From NCBI RefSeq assembly GCF_004305975.1, contig NZ_BHZI01000005.1:1-49026 (forward strand): a stretch of DNA of 49,026 bases, written 5' to 3'. The notes beneath the pieces are model-generated. The model saw nothing but the letters and a program-made list of their open reading frames with translations, was not told the DNA's origin and searched no databases. The DNA comes from Streptomyces otsuchiensis. Its GTDB lineage: Bacteria; Actinomycetota; Actinomycetes; Streptomycetales; Streptomycetaceae. Below are positions 18,361 to 26,575 of the stretch, piece by piece; the first letter of the stretch is position 1; each line of letters starts with the position of its first letter. A program made the position numbers and the translations under genes.

Positions 18361-19050
18361 TCAGATCAGGCGGCGGGCGGTGGCCCAGCGGGTCAGCTCG
18401 TGGCGGTTGGAGAGCTGCAACTTCCGCAGGACGGCGGAGACATGGGATTCCACCGTCTTGACGGAGATGAACAGCTCCTTGCCGACCTCCTTGTACGCGT
18501 AGCCCCGGGCGATGAGCCGCAGCACCTCGCGTTCGCGCTGGGTGAGCCGGTCGAGGTCCTCGTCGGCCGGCGCGGCGTCGGAGGAGGCGAAGGCGTCCAG
18601 GACGAAGCCCGCGAGCCGGGGCGAGAAGACGGCGTCGCCGTCGGCCACCCGGAAGATCGCTCCGACGAGGTCGGAGCCGGTGATGGTCTTGGTGACGTAT
18701 CCGCGCGCCCCGCCGCGGATGACGCCGATGACGTCCTCGGCGGCGTCGGAGACCGACAGGGCGAGGAAGCGCACCGGCGCGTCCGCCGAGCCCATCAGCT
18801 CGGCGCTGCGCCGCAGCACCTCCACTCCTCCGCCACCGGGGAGGTGGACGTCGAGCAGGACGACGTCGGGCCGGGTGGCCCTGATGACGGTCACGGCCTG
18901 GTCGACGTCCCCGGCCTCGCCGACGACCTCCACCCCGGTCTCGTCGGTGCGGCCGATCTCCGCCTGGACGCCCGCCCGGAACATCCGGTGGTCGTCGACC
19001 AGCACCACGCGGGCGCGCCGGGTCACTGCGGGCTGTGCCTCATCGGTCAT
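18361..19050 (-). CDS. Response regulator, NarL/LuxR type
   Basis: A 229-residue two-component regulator. The receiver domain has the acidic pair in VVLVDDHRMFRAG, phospho-acceptor Asp67 in VLLDVHLPG and the conserved Thr/Lys near the end. The C-terminal LuxR-type helix-turn-helix starts LTQREREVLRLIARG and has the family stretch KTVESHVSAVLRKL. The gene overlaps the end of the histidine kinase gene by 11 bp, so the two are a coupled pair. By analogy with LiaSR/VraSR systems it probably responds to cell-envelope stress and controls the divergent PspC/LiaF-like gene; the likely target site is the ATCAGGG-type dyad between the kinase gene and that gene. Confidence 0.92.
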   Translation of the reverse strand: MTDEAQPAVTRRARVVLVDDHRMFRAGVQAEIGRTDETGVEVVGEAGDVDQAVTVIRATRPDVVLLDVHLPGGGGVEVLRRSAELMGSADAPVRFLALSVSDAAEDVIGVIRGGARGYVTKTITGSDLVGAIFRVADGDAVFSPRLAGFVLDAFASSDAAPADEDLDRLTQREREVLRLIARGYAYKEVGKELFISVKTVESHVSAVLRKLQLSNRHELTRWATARRLI

Positions 19051-20317
19051 CCGTGCGCTCCATCGTCAGTTCCACCTCGGTTCCCTCGCCGGGCTCCGAC
19101 CGTACCCGGGCCCGGCCTCCGTTGCGCTGCATCCGGCCGATGATCGACTCGCGGACGCCCATGCGGTCGGCGGGTACGTCGTCGAGGTCGAAGCCGGGGC
19201 CGCGGTCGCGTACCGACACGAAGACGGTTCCGTCCTCGACCTCGGCGAACACCCGGACCGGCCCGTCCTCGCCACCGTACTTGGCGGCGTTGACCATGGC
19301 CTCGCGGGCCGCCTGGAGCTGGGCGCTCAGCCGGTCGTCCACCGGGCAGTCGCCGACGCACACGACCTCGATCGGTACGCCGTGGTGGTCCTCCACCTCG
19401 GCGACGGTGGCCTTCACGGCCTCGGCGAAGGTGCGGGTCTCCTCGTCGTCCTCACTCGCGCTCCCGGAGGAGCTCTCCGCCGACTTGTGGAGCCAGGCGC
19501 GCAGTTCGCGCTCCTGGGCGCGGGCCAGCCGGGACACCTCGCGGGGGTCGGCGGCGTTGCGCTGGATCAGGGTGAGGGTGTGCAGTACCGAGTCGTGGAC
19601 ATGGGCGGCGACCTCGGCGCGCTCCTGGGCGCGGATGCGCATCGTGCGTTCCTCGGAGAGGTCCTGGACGATCCGGACCAGGTAGGGCCCGGCCAGCAGG
19701 GCGGTACCGACCAGCACGGCGAGGGCGGCCTGCACGACCCGGCTGAGGTCCTCACTCGCACGGGTGACGACGAAGCCGGCGACGCCGACGAGCACCAGCA
19801 TGCCGCCGGCGGCCGACCGGGCCAGGGGCACCCAGGGCCCGCCGCGGGTCACCTTCGCCCAGTGCGCCCGCCGGGAGTCGTCGGCCTGCCGCCAGACCAG
19901 CGCGGCGCCGATGGCGATCAGTGCGATCGTCCACAGGTAGCCACCGGAGATCTCGAACTGGACGTTCTGCCAGAAGACCGGAGCGCCGACCGTGATCATC
20001 ACGATGCCCAGCAGGTACACGGAGTACTGCCGCATCCGGTTCTCGGCGGGAGGGTGGGGGTGCGGGTGGCCGCGCGGGCGGACCGGTCCGGTGCCCAGCG
20101 GGACGACGAACCAGAAGACGCCGTAGAGCAGGATGCCCATGCCGCTGGCGACGGTCATGGCGAAGAAGGCGATCCGCACCCAGGAGACGGGTACCGCGAG
20201 GTGACCGGCGAGTCCCTGCGCCACGCCGCCCAGCCAGCGGCCTTCGGCGCTGCGGTAGAGCTTGCGTGGGGGAGCCTCCTCCACTTCGGCGCCGGACGTG
20301 GGCGTGGCGGTCGTCAT
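19040..20317 (-). CDS. Sensor histidine kinase with PspC domain (LiaS-like)
   Basis: A 425-residue membrane kinase. An N-terminal PspC domain (about 19-73; WLGGVAQGLAGHLAVP then a membrane helix) is followed by several further membrane helices to about residue 220. The phospho-acceptor is His241 in AAHVHDSVLHTL, the HisKA_3 type that pairs with NarL-type regulators, and the ATP-binding domain has EAMVNAAKYGG and VRDRGPGFD. I place the start at ATG 20317 (MTTATPTSG); an upstream in-frame start at 20353 would add 12 residues. It partners with the overlapping regulator and shares the PspC module with the divergent gene, so all three likely form one envelope-sensing circuit. Confidence 0.9.
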   Translation of the reverse strand: MTTATPTSGAEVEEAPPRKLYRSAEGRWLGGVAQGLAGHLAVPVSWVRIAFFAMTVASGMGILLYGVFWFVVPLGTGPVRPRGHPHPHPPAENRMRQYSVYLLGIVMITVGAPVFWQNVQFEISGGYLWTIALIAIGAALVWRQADDSRRAHWAKVTRGGPWVPLARSAAGGMLVLVGVAGFVVTRASEDLSRVVQAALAVLVGTALLAGPYLVRIVQDLSEERTMRIRAQERAEVAAHVHDSVLHTLTLIQRNAADPREVSRLARAQERELRAWLHKSAESSSGSASEDDEETRTFAEAVKATVAEVEDHHGVPIEVVCVGDCPVDDRLSAQLQAAREAMVNAAKYGGEDGPVRVFAEVEDGTVFVSVRDRGPGFDLDDVPADRMGVRESIIGRMQRNGGRARVRSEPGEGTEVELTMERTDDR

Positions 20318-20351
20318 GGACCGATCGTCACACGCGTCACGGCGGCGGGGC

Positions 20352-20382
20352 ATCAGGGTTCGCCCCTGAGCCGGGTATCAGG
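20352..20382. promoter_or_regulatory. Candidate operator for the PspC kinase/regulator system
   Basis: ATCAGGG occurs twice as direct repeats (20352 and 20376), and the first copy also forms an inverted repeat TCAGGG-ttcgc-CCCTGA at 20353-20369. It lies in the 122-bp region between the divergent kinase and PspC/LiaF-like genes, the natural place for an autoregulatory site. Confidence 0.45.
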
Positions 20383-20439
20383 GACGGATCCGGGCGCACC
20401 CGGATGCCCGGGGGGCGGCCTGGCGGGCACGATGAACGC

Positions 20440-22104
20440 ATGACTCAGGAGTATCCGCACGGGCAGGCCGGTGAGGGCCGTGCCGCGCCTCCGATGTGGC
20501 CCGGTCACGGCGGTCACGCGGGATCCGGTAGTGAGCCGCGCGACGGCCACGACGGCGGCCGGCACGGTGGCCATGGCCACGGCCACGGCCACAGCCACGA
20601 CCAGCGTGGCGGTCCCGGCGGTGTGCCGGGTCCGTTCGGGTGGGGGAGGCGGGATGTCGCCGAGGGCGACGCCCATCGTGACCGGCTGACCCGCAGCAGG
20701 CGGCACAAGGTGATCGGTGGCGTCTGCGGCGGACTGGGGCGCTACTTCGATCTCGATCCGGTGATCTTCCGGATCTCGCTCGCCGTGCTCTCCGTGATCG
20801 GCGGCGTCGGCTTCATCGCGTACGGCGTGGCGTGGCTGCTGCTGCCGTTCGAGGACGACAGCGAGAACGAGGGCCGCCGGATGCTGTCCGGACGGGTGGA
20901 CGGCCCGGGCCTGAGCGCGTTGCTGCTGGTGGTCGTCGGTTTCGGGCTGCTGCTCGCCTCGCTGCCGGGCCGGTCCCAGTCCTTCTCGGTGATGTTGCTG
21001 GCCGCGCTGATCGGTGCCGCGTACTGGTCCCGGCACCGGCGCGGCCTGGACGGTTCCTGGACGGCGGGCGGCCCCCCGGACGCGGCGACCGCGCAGGCGG
21101 TGGCGAGCGCGCCGCCCGAGGTGCAGGCGCCGCCCGCCCCGGCGACCGCTTCCTGGTGGCGTACCGGTGGGTCGGACGCCCGCGAGGGCTATCTGTGGGG
21201 GCCGACGGGCTACGACGGTTCCGACCTGCCGCCGAGGGTGGACCTGGGCAAGGGCCCGGGCGGCGGCGACCCGTTCCGTCCACCGGGGGCGCGCACCGAG
21301 CCGCCGCCGGAGCCGCGGCGGGAGTTCTGGCTGGGCGGGCCGGTCCTGCTGCTCGCGGTCGTCGCCGCGGTCATCGTGGGGGCCCTCTCCTGGGACCGGA
21401 CGACGCTGAGCACCGCCCTGGTGTACTCCGGCTCGGCGGCGGTCGCGGTGTTCGGGCTCGGCCTCGTCGTCGGCGCGTTCTGGGGACGGCTGGGCATCGG
21501 CACGACCCTCGGTGCGGTGCTCGCCACCGCCGCGACGCTGGCGGCGGCGACGCTGCCGGCGTCCATCACCACCCAGTGGACCGAGGAACGGTGGACCCCG
21601 ACGGCGGTCTCGGAGATCGAGCCGGAGTACGAACTGGGCAGTGGCCGCGCCACCCTCGATCTCGCCGGCCTGGAACTGGCGGACGGCGAGCGGGCGGAGG
21701 CGTCGGTCCGGGTCGGCGGCGGCCAGGTGCGTGTGTTCGTTCCGAACGACGTGACGGTGGAGGTCGTCTCCGACATCTGGCTCGGCGGCTACACCTTCGG
21801 CGACCCGGCGGAGCGGGACCGGGGCCCCAGCGCCCGGATCCAGGGCGGCGGATTCCGCGCCGACTGGGTCGGGACCTACGGCCCGACGCCGGGAATCGAC
21901 TCGCGCGGCGTGATCGCCCTCAACCTGTCGGTCGGGGTCGGTCACATCGAGATCAACCGGATGCCGCCCCCCGAACAGGGTCCGCACCCGGCCGACGAGG
22001 AACAGCGGGAGCAGGACGAGGACAGCGAGCCGGTGGAGGCCGCCGCGACGGTCGGCGTCCTCGCCCCGTCGCCCGAGGGAGAGGCACAGGTGGTGGTCCG
22101 ATGA
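20440..22104 (+). CDS. PspC-domain / LiaF-like membrane protein
   Basis: A 554-residue envelope protein. The N-terminus is Gly/His-rich, with HGGHGHGHGHSHD near residues 45-57, a plausible metal-binding or pH-sensitive stretch. A PspC domain follows (about 83-136; KVIGGVCGGLGRYFDLDPV), then several membrane helices, a Pro-rich linker and more helices to about residue 385. The C-terminal 120 residues form a LiaF-type beta domain (VRVGGGQVRVFVPNDVTVEVVSD...). LiaF relatives restrain their kinase until cell-wall damage releases it, so this is the likely brake or sensor for the divergent PspC kinase. ATG 20440 is chosen because the PspC domain then follows the low-complexity head; no ribosome site is obvious. 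It overlaps the next gene by 4 bp. Confidence 0.85.
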   Translation: MTQEYPHGQAGEGRAAPPMWPGHGGHAGSGSEPRDGHDGGRHGGHGHGHGHSHDQRGGPGGVPGPFGWGRRDVAEGDAHRDRLTRSRRHKVIGGVCGGLGRYFDLDPVIFRISLAVLSVIGGVGFIAYGVAWLLLPFEDDSENEGRRMLSGRVDGPGLSALLLVVVGFGLLLASLPGRSQSFSVMLLAALIGAAYWSRHRRGLDGSWTAGGPPDAATAQAVASAPPEVQAPPAPATASWWRTGGSDAREGYLWGPTGYDGSDLPPRVDLGKGPGGGDPFRPPGARTEPPPEPRREFWLGGPVLLLAVVAAVIVGALSWDRTTLSTALVYSGSAAVAVFGLGLVVGAFWGRLGIGTTLGAVLATAATLAAATLPASITTQWTEERWTPTAVSEIEPEYELGSGRATLDLAGLELADGERAEASVRVGGGQVRVFVPNDVTVEVVSDIWLGGYTFGDPAERDRGPSARIQGGGFRADWVGTYGPTPGIDSRGVIALNLSVGVGHIEINRMPPPEQGPHPADEEQREQDEDSEPVEAAATVGVLAPSPEGEAQVVVR

Positions 22105-22313
22105 GTACCAGGCCCGAGACGCGGTTCCGCTTCGAACCCGCCCGACTGCTGCTGGGCGTGGGCCTGTTGGTCATCGCCGTGGCCTTCGTCGCCCGGGCGG
22201 CCGGCGAACTGGACGTCCAGTTGCGCTACATCGCTCTGGCGCTGCCCGTGACGCTGGCCCTCACGGCACTCGCGTCGGTCGCGACCTACGTCTTCCGGCG
22301 CCGGCCGGACTGA
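22101..22313 (+). CDS. Small two-helix membrane protein
   Basis: A 70-residue protein with two membrane helices (LLLGVGLLVIAVAFVARAAG and IALALPVTLALTALASVATY) and a basic tail RRRPD. The ATG overlaps the stop of the PspC/LiaF-like gene in an ATGA arrangement, so it is translationally coupled and likely acts with that protein, for example as a small subunit. I recognise no family. Confidence 0.8.
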   Translation: MSTRPETRFRFEPARLLLGVGLLVIAVAFVARAAGELDVQLRYIALALPVTLALTALASVATYVFRRRPD

Positions 22314-22324
22314 CGGCCGGACGA

Positions 22325-22352
22325 CTGCCCGCGCGCGTGTCCGCGCGGGCAG
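22325..22352. terminator. Convergent terminator
   Basis: Perfect 11-bp stem (ctgcccgcgcg / cgcgcgggcag) with a 6-nt loop between convergent genes ending at 22313 and 22375; three direct ggcaggag-like repeats follow. Confidence 0.75.
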
Positions 22353-22374
22353 GAGGGCAGGAGGGCAGGCGGGT

Positions 22375-22878
22375 TCAGGGGCGGGCGCGTTCGCGCAGTG
22401 CCGCGCCGAGCGAGAACGTGCCGGCGCCCGCCAGCGCCAGCGTCAGGAACCCGACCGCGTAGGGCAGATCCTGGCCGAAGTAGTACGGGCTGGTTCCCCA
22501 GCCGACGGTGAGCCACATCGAGAACATCAGCAAGGCGCCGGCCAGCGCCGCCGGCCGGGTCAGGAAGCCGGACAGCACCGCCGCGCCGATGACGATCTCG
22601 GCGACGGCGGCCCCGGTGATCAGCAGGCCCGGATGGTCCACGGCGAGTTCGGCGATCCAGGGCGCCGCCGCCCGGTCACGGCTGAACTCCACCATGGACT
22701 CCATGACCGACACGTCCATGGAGCTGGTGAACGGCCCCCAGGAGGTGAACTTGTCGATGCCCGCGTACAGGAAGGTGAAGCCGAGGAAGAGCCGCAGCGG
22801 CAGCAAAGCGTGCAGCGCCAGCCGTTCGCGGACCCCACCCTGGTCGTCCATCGGGCCGTTCACTCGGTTCACGGGCAT
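22375..22878 (-). CDS. DoxX-family membrane protein
   Basis: A 167-residue DoxX-type protein with four predicted membrane helices. It has the typical opening RLFLGFTFLYAGIDKFTSW, then LLITGAAVAEIVIGAAVLSGFLTR and a GTSPYYFGQDLPYAVG loop. Family members include subunits of thiosulfate:quinone oxidoreductases and proteins linked to redox stress; a role here cannot be fixed. It starts 27 bp after the end of the IPT-type membrane protein gene on the same strand with its own gaggag site, so the two likely form an operon. Confidence 0.87.
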   Translation of the reverse strand: MPVNRVNGPMDDQGGVRERLALHALLPLRLFLGFTFLYAGIDKFTSWGPFTSSMDVSVMESMVEFSRDRAAAPWIAELAVDHPGLLITGAAVAEIVIGAAVLSGFLTRPAALAGALLMFSMWLTVGWGTSPYYFGQDLPYAVGFLTLALAGAGTFSLGAALRERARP

Positions 22879-22905
22879 GACGGGCTCCTCGCAGGCGGCG
22901 TCCTC

Positions 22906-24177
22906 TCAGTCTGCCACCGTGATCGTGTACCGCCCAGACTCCGTACCCGCGGCGGTGATCACCCGGATCTCCGTGCGCCCCGGCTCGACCTCCGCCGGGA
23001 GCGCGACAACCAGCCGGTCCTCGCTCGGGTTGCTGAATCCGCCCTCGACGGGGATCAACGGCACCGGCGCGTAGACGTTCCCGACGCGCACCACGGTCTC
23101 CGCCAGCCGGGCCGGCCGCCGCGCGCCGGGCGGCACGAAGCCGGAGCCGCGGATCTCGATGTCGTCGCCGGGGCGCACCGGCGCGTGCGGGCCGCCCGGT
23201 TCGCGTGCCCGCACCACCGACAGGATCACCGGCCGCGCGCCGTCGGTGTACGCGCCCGCCACGTGGGCCGCCGCGGCCAGCGCGAACAGTGCGACCAACG
23301 GCCACGGGACCGGCGGCAGTTCGGACGGTGTACGGATCAGCCCGGCCGCCGCGAAGCTCAGCGCGGCGGCAGAGGCCACCAGGTAGGCGACCGGGGCGAA
23401 GCCCACGACGCCGTCGTCGTCACCGACCAGGTCGGCCGGGCGCGGCCGGTCCGCGCGGACCTTCTGCATGGCGAAGCGGCGGACCCGGCGGGAGACCGTC
23501 AGCCGCACCCACCCGGCGGCGGCCAGGGCGATACCCACCGACACCAGGAGCCCCGCGCCGTTCGCCAGGGTCAGACCCTCCGCCAGCTCCCGCCGGGCCT
23601 GCGGCCCGGCGGCCCCGGCCAGAGTCGCCGACAGCAGCAGCGCGGCGTAGCCCGACAGCAGCAGCCAGGCGGCGGCGACCGCCCGCGCGGTGCAGAACCG
23701 CCCGTCGTCCCCGACCAGCGGCGCGAACATCGTGGCCGGGCGGAACACCCGCCACGCCAGGGTCAGTACGGCGGCCACGGCGACCCCCGCGAGGAGCCCG
23801 GCGGTCGTCGACAGCGACCAGCCCCCGCCCGGCGCGAGGAGTTGGGCCAGCGCGACGAGCACGCCGACCACCGTCCAGGCCGCGATCACCGTGCGGCGCG
23901 CCGCCGTTGCCAGCCGGGCCGCACCGGCGGTGCGGCCCAGTGCGGCCAACTCGCGTGCCGCGATCGTCAGTTCGTCGGAGATCCACTGACGGGCGGCCTC
24001 GGGGGAGCGTGCCAGCGAGTCCGGTACGCCGACGCCTGCGGCCAGTTCGTCCCGGCGTCGCGCGAAAGCCGTTGCGGCCCGGCGGTGTCGGTGGCGCGCG
24101 CCGTGTGGGCACGCCTCGCAGACACAGCCCTGTGCGTGGTGCCGGGTCTCCCCGGCGGCCGGTGTCTCGGCCGTCAT
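22906..24177 (-). CDS. Polytopic membrane protein with C-terminal IPT-like domain
   Basis: A 423-residue protein. The N-terminus has a Cys/His cluster, CVCEACPHGARHRHRR (Cys18, 20, 23 and nearby His), that could bind metal. Then come several membrane helices (for example TVIAAWTVVGVLVALAQLL and AWLLLSGYAALLLSATLAG), and the last 100 residues form a probable Ig-like IPT/TIG domain: PVILSVVRAREPGG, then DDIEIRGSGFVPPG, ending RVITAAGTESGRYTITVAD. IPT domains usually mediate binding. The ATG follows gagg at good spacing. It is first in a probable operon with DoxX. I cannot assign a function. Confidence 0.78.
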   Translation of the reverse strand: MTAETPAAGETRHHAQGCVCEACPHGARHRHRRAATAFARRRDELAAGVGVPDSLARSPEAARQWISDELTIAARELAALGRTAGAARLATAARRTVIAAWTVVGVLVALAQLLAPGGGWSLSTTAGLLAGVAVAAVLTLAWRVFRPATMFAPLVGDDGRFCTARAVAAAWLLLSGYAALLLSATLAGAAGPQARRELAEGLTLANGAGLLVSVGIALAAAGWVRLTVSRRVRRFAMQKVRADRPRPADLVGDDDGVVGFAPVAYLVASAAALSFAAAGLIRTPSELPPVPWPLVALFALAAAAHVAGAYTDGARPVILSVVRAREPGGPHAPVRPGDDIEIRGSGFVPPGARRPARLAETVVRVGNVYAPVPLIPVEGGFSNPSEDRLVVALPAEVEPGRTEIRVITAAGTESGRYTITVAD

Positions 24178-24544
24178 CGTCTGTCGCCTCTTCCCCGTCC
24201 GGTGCACGCCCGGAGGGGCGGTGTCGCCGCCCGCCCCGTGGCCTGCCGTCCCGTGCCCTGCCGGGCCTTGAGATCCCCGGCCGTGCTCGCGGGTGGTGCG
24301 TCCGCGTCGCGGGGCGCGCCGGGGCGCGCCTCCTTGGCCGTCATGCCCGCGACGGGCGGATGCCATACGCCCGGTGCACCACCCGCCCTGCCGCGAAGCA
24401 GCGCGGCAGGGCGGGGGCGGCGTGGCCGGTCGGTCGCCGGCCGGTTCAGTCGCCGGGCGGCCCCGCCCCGGCCGGTTCATGCCTCCGGTCGGTTCATGCC
24501 CCCGGCCGGTTCACGCCTCCGGTCGGTTCACGCCTTCGGTCGGT
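24178..24544. other. Intergenic region with terminator and tandem repeats
   Basis: About 370 bp between the NlpC/P60 gene and the IPT gene, both on the minus strand. It contains a perfect 14-bp hairpin (24382-24415) and a 17-bp repeat cluster beginning at 24474. No gene is evident; frames here are continuations of shadow frames. Confidence 0.6.
24382..24415 (-). terminator. Terminator of the first NlpC/P60 gene
   Basis: Perfect 14-bp stem (cccgccctgccgcg / cgcggcagggcggg) with a 6-nt loop, 130 bp downstream of the NlpC/P60 stop. Confidence 0.75.
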
Positions 24545-24558
24545 TCACGCCGGGCGGG
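24474..24558. repeat. Five 17-bp tandem repeats at the 3' end of the NlpC/P60 gene
   Basis: The core ggttcatgcc/ggttcacgcc recurs at 24474, 24491, 24508, 24525 and 24542, exactly every 17 bp, with alternating c/t changes; a degenerate sixth lies at 24453. The last copy overlaps the stop codon of the hydrolase gene. On the minus strand each unit reads ggaggcatgaaccg or close to it. Confidence 0.8.
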
Positions 24559-25654
24559 TGGCGCCGGCGAACGGCATCGAGTCCACCGGCGCGTACCGCA
24601 CCGGGGTGCCCGGCCGCGAGGCGTGGATGATCTGCCCGTTCCCGACGTACATGCCGACGTGGGTGAGGCCGGAGTAGTAGAAGACGAGGTCGCCCGGGGC
24701 CAGGTCGGAGCGGGAGACCCGGGAGCCGGCGTTGATCTGGCTGTAGCTGGTGCGCGGCAGTGACACGCCGGCTGCGGACCAGGCGGCCTGGGTGAGGCCG
24801 GAGCAGTCGTAGGAGCTCGGTCCGGTGGAACCCCAGCCGTAGGGCTTGCCGAGCTGGGCCTCGGCGAAGGCCACCGCCTGCGCGCCCCGGGAGCTGGCCG
24901 CGGGCGCGGTCGCGCGGGGCTCGGTCGCGCGGTCGGCACGCTCGGGGCCGCGTGGCGCGGTGCCCGTGTCCGTCGTCTCGCCGTGGCCCTCGGCGGCCAG
25001 GACGCGAGCGCGTTCGGCGGCGGTCAGGGTCTCCAGCAGTTCCTCTGCCTCGGCGATCCTGCCCTCGACCGCGTCCCGCTCCGCCCGGGCCTCCGCGCGC
25101 GCCCGGCGCAGCTCGGTGTTCTCCTCGGCGGCCTCGCCGTGCAGCCGCTCGATCTCGGTGAGCTGGGTGGCCAGGCGTTCCATGGCCCCGCCCTGCCGGT
25201 TCTCGGCACGGTCGAGGGCGGCGGCGCGGGAGAGGTAGTCGTCGGGGCTGCTGGCGAGGGCGAGCTGCACGCTGGGGGAGAGGCCACCGGCGCGGTACTG
25301 GGCGGCGGCGTGCGAACCGAGGGCGTCGCGGGCGGTGTTCAGCTGTTCGGTGCGCTGCGCCGCTTCGGCGGCGAGCCGGGAGAGCCGCTCCTCGGCCGCC
25401 TCGGCTGCCTCCGTGGCGCCGTTGTAGCGCTCGGTCGCCTGCTCGGCCTCGTGGTGCAGGGTGTCGACCTGCTCGCGGACGTCGGCCGCGCTGGGCCGCG
25501 GGTCGGCCACGGCCGGGGAGTGCAGGGCGCCGGCCGTGGCAGCGCCGGCGAGGGTCAGGCCGGCGGCCGTCCGGGCGGAGGAACCGGCCAGGGACCGGGT
25601 TCTCGGTTTTCGGTGCACGGGCCGACGGCGGCCGTTCGTCTGATGGGGAGCCAT
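24545..25654 (-). CDS. Secreted NlpC/P60 peptidoglycan endopeptidase
   Basis: A 369-residue exported cell-wall hydrolase that should cut gamma-D-Glu-diaminopimelate bonds in peptide stems. After a long twin-Arg-like basic start and hydrophobic stretch AAGLTLAGAATAGALHSPAVA comes a coiled coil (about 60-235), then the NlpC/P60 domain: nucleophile Cys284 in YDCSGLTQAAW, His332 in LTHVGMYVG, and a polar third residue near IIHASRPG. The ATG lies 8 nt after TAGCGT with no ribosome site, so the message is likely leaderless; there is no riboswitch, unlike its paralogue at 27005. The coiled coil may keep the enzyme inactive or dock it to a partner. Confidence 0.92.
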   Translation of the reverse strand: MAPHQTNGRRRPVHRKPRTRSLAGSSARTAAGLTLAGAATAGALHSPAVADPRPSAADVREQVDTLHHEAEQATERYNGATEAAEAAEERLSRLAAEAAQRTEQLNTARDALGSHAAAQYRAGGLSPSVQLALASSPDDYLSRAAALDRAENRQGGAMERLATQLTEIERLHGEAAEENTELRRARAEARAERDAVEGRIAEAEELLETLTAAERARVLAAEGHGETTDTGTAPRGPERADRATEPRATAPAASSRGAQAVAFAEAQLGKPYGWGSTGPSSYDCSGLTQAAWSAAGVSLPRTSYSQINAGSRVSRSDLAPGDLVFYYSGLTHVGMYVGNGQIIHASRPGTPVRYAPVDSMPFAGATRPA

Positions 25655-25690
25655 GGGTGTGGACGCTAGCCCCGGCTCGGTGGTGGGTCG

Positions 25691-25712
25691 GGCCAACCGA
25701 TCGTGATTGGCC
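25691..25712. promoter_or_regulatory. Inverted repeat upstream of the first NlpC/P60 gene
   Basis: GGCCAA-ccgatcgtga-TTGGCC, 6-bp arms with a central cgatcg. It lies between the thioredoxin stop and the hydrolase start, about 25 bp upstream of the hydrolase -10, so it could be an operator or a weak terminator for the thioredoxin gene. Confidence 0.4.
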
Positions 25713-25720
25713 GCAAGGGA

Positions 25721-26461
25721 TCAGTTCTGATCGGCCGCGGGGTTCAGCTGATCGATCGCGTCGCGGAAAACGTCCACGCGTTGGCTGCCCACCACTGGAT
25801 GTCCGTTAATCAGAAAAGCAGGTGCCGTCTCGACGCCGATGTCCACGCCCTCGTTGGCGTCGCGCTCCACGGACTCACCGGCCTCCGCCGACTCCAGGTC
25901 CTCCGCGAACCGCTCCAGGTCCGCCACCCCCGCCGCCTCCGCCAGCTCCAGGACGCCGTCCTCCGAGTACTTGCCGGAGCCCTGGTGGGCGTCCTCCGCG
26001 AACGCCGCCGCGTAGAACTCCCAGAACACGCCCTGCTGGCCCGCCGCCCAGGCGGCGCGCGCCGCCCGGTCGGACTCCGGGCCGTAGATCGGGAAGTTCC
26101 GGAACTCGATCCGCAGCACGCCCGCCTCGACGTACTCCTCGACCAGCTCCGGGTGGGTGCCGCGGGCGTGGCCACCGCAGAACGCGCACTGGAAGTCCGC
26201 GTACTCGATCATGACCACCGGGGCGTCCTCCTCGCCCAGCGCCAGCGGGTCGTCCGCCTCCCGGCGGACCAGCTCGTGGATCGGGTCCTCCGCCGGGATC
26301 GGCCGCAGGGCCAGCTCACCGGAGCCCTCGGGGCCCGCTCCGGCGTCGTCGGCGTCGCCCGAGCCGCCGCCCGTCGAGGTCAGTCCGGTCAGCACCATCG
26401 CGCCGACCACGAGGGCGACGATGACCATGACGATGACGGACTGGTTCTTACGGCTGAACAT
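25721..26461 (-). CDS. Membrane-anchored DsbA-family thioredoxin
   Basis: A 246-residue protein with a single N-terminal membrane helix (SVIVMVIVALVVGAMVLTGL), a Gly/Asp linker, and a DsbA-type thioredoxin domain with active site CAFC at about residues 92-95 (YADFQCAFCGGHARG) and the cis-proline region ETAPAFLINGHPVVG. It should catalyse disulfide formation or exchange outside the membrane, plausibly for the secreted hydrolases nearby. I prefer ATG 26461 (MFSRKNQ) because ggag lies 5 nt upstream; a GTG at 26506 would add 15 residues. The last 35 codons use A/T-ending codons far more than the rest, which is odd for this genome. Confidence 0.88.
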   Translation of the reverse strand: MFSRKNQSVIVMVIVALVVGAMVLTGLTSTGGGSGDADDAGAGPEGSGELALRPIPAEDPIHELVRREADDPLALGEEDAPVVMIEYADFQCAFCGGHARGTHPELVEEYVEAGVLRIEFRNFPIYGPESDRAARAAWAAGQQGVFWEFYAAAFAEDAHQGSGKYSEDGVLELAEAAGVADLERFAEDLESAEAGESVERDANEGVDIGVETAPAFLINGHPVVGSQRVDVFRDAIDQLNPAADQN

Positions 26462-26575
26462 CCGGGCTCCAGAGCTGCCGCCCGCCGGGGCTCGGCGCGA
26501 CGTCACATGACGGGTGCGGGGCTTATCAGCATACGGGCGTCAACCACGCGGAAGGCGGCCGATACGCTCCGTACC

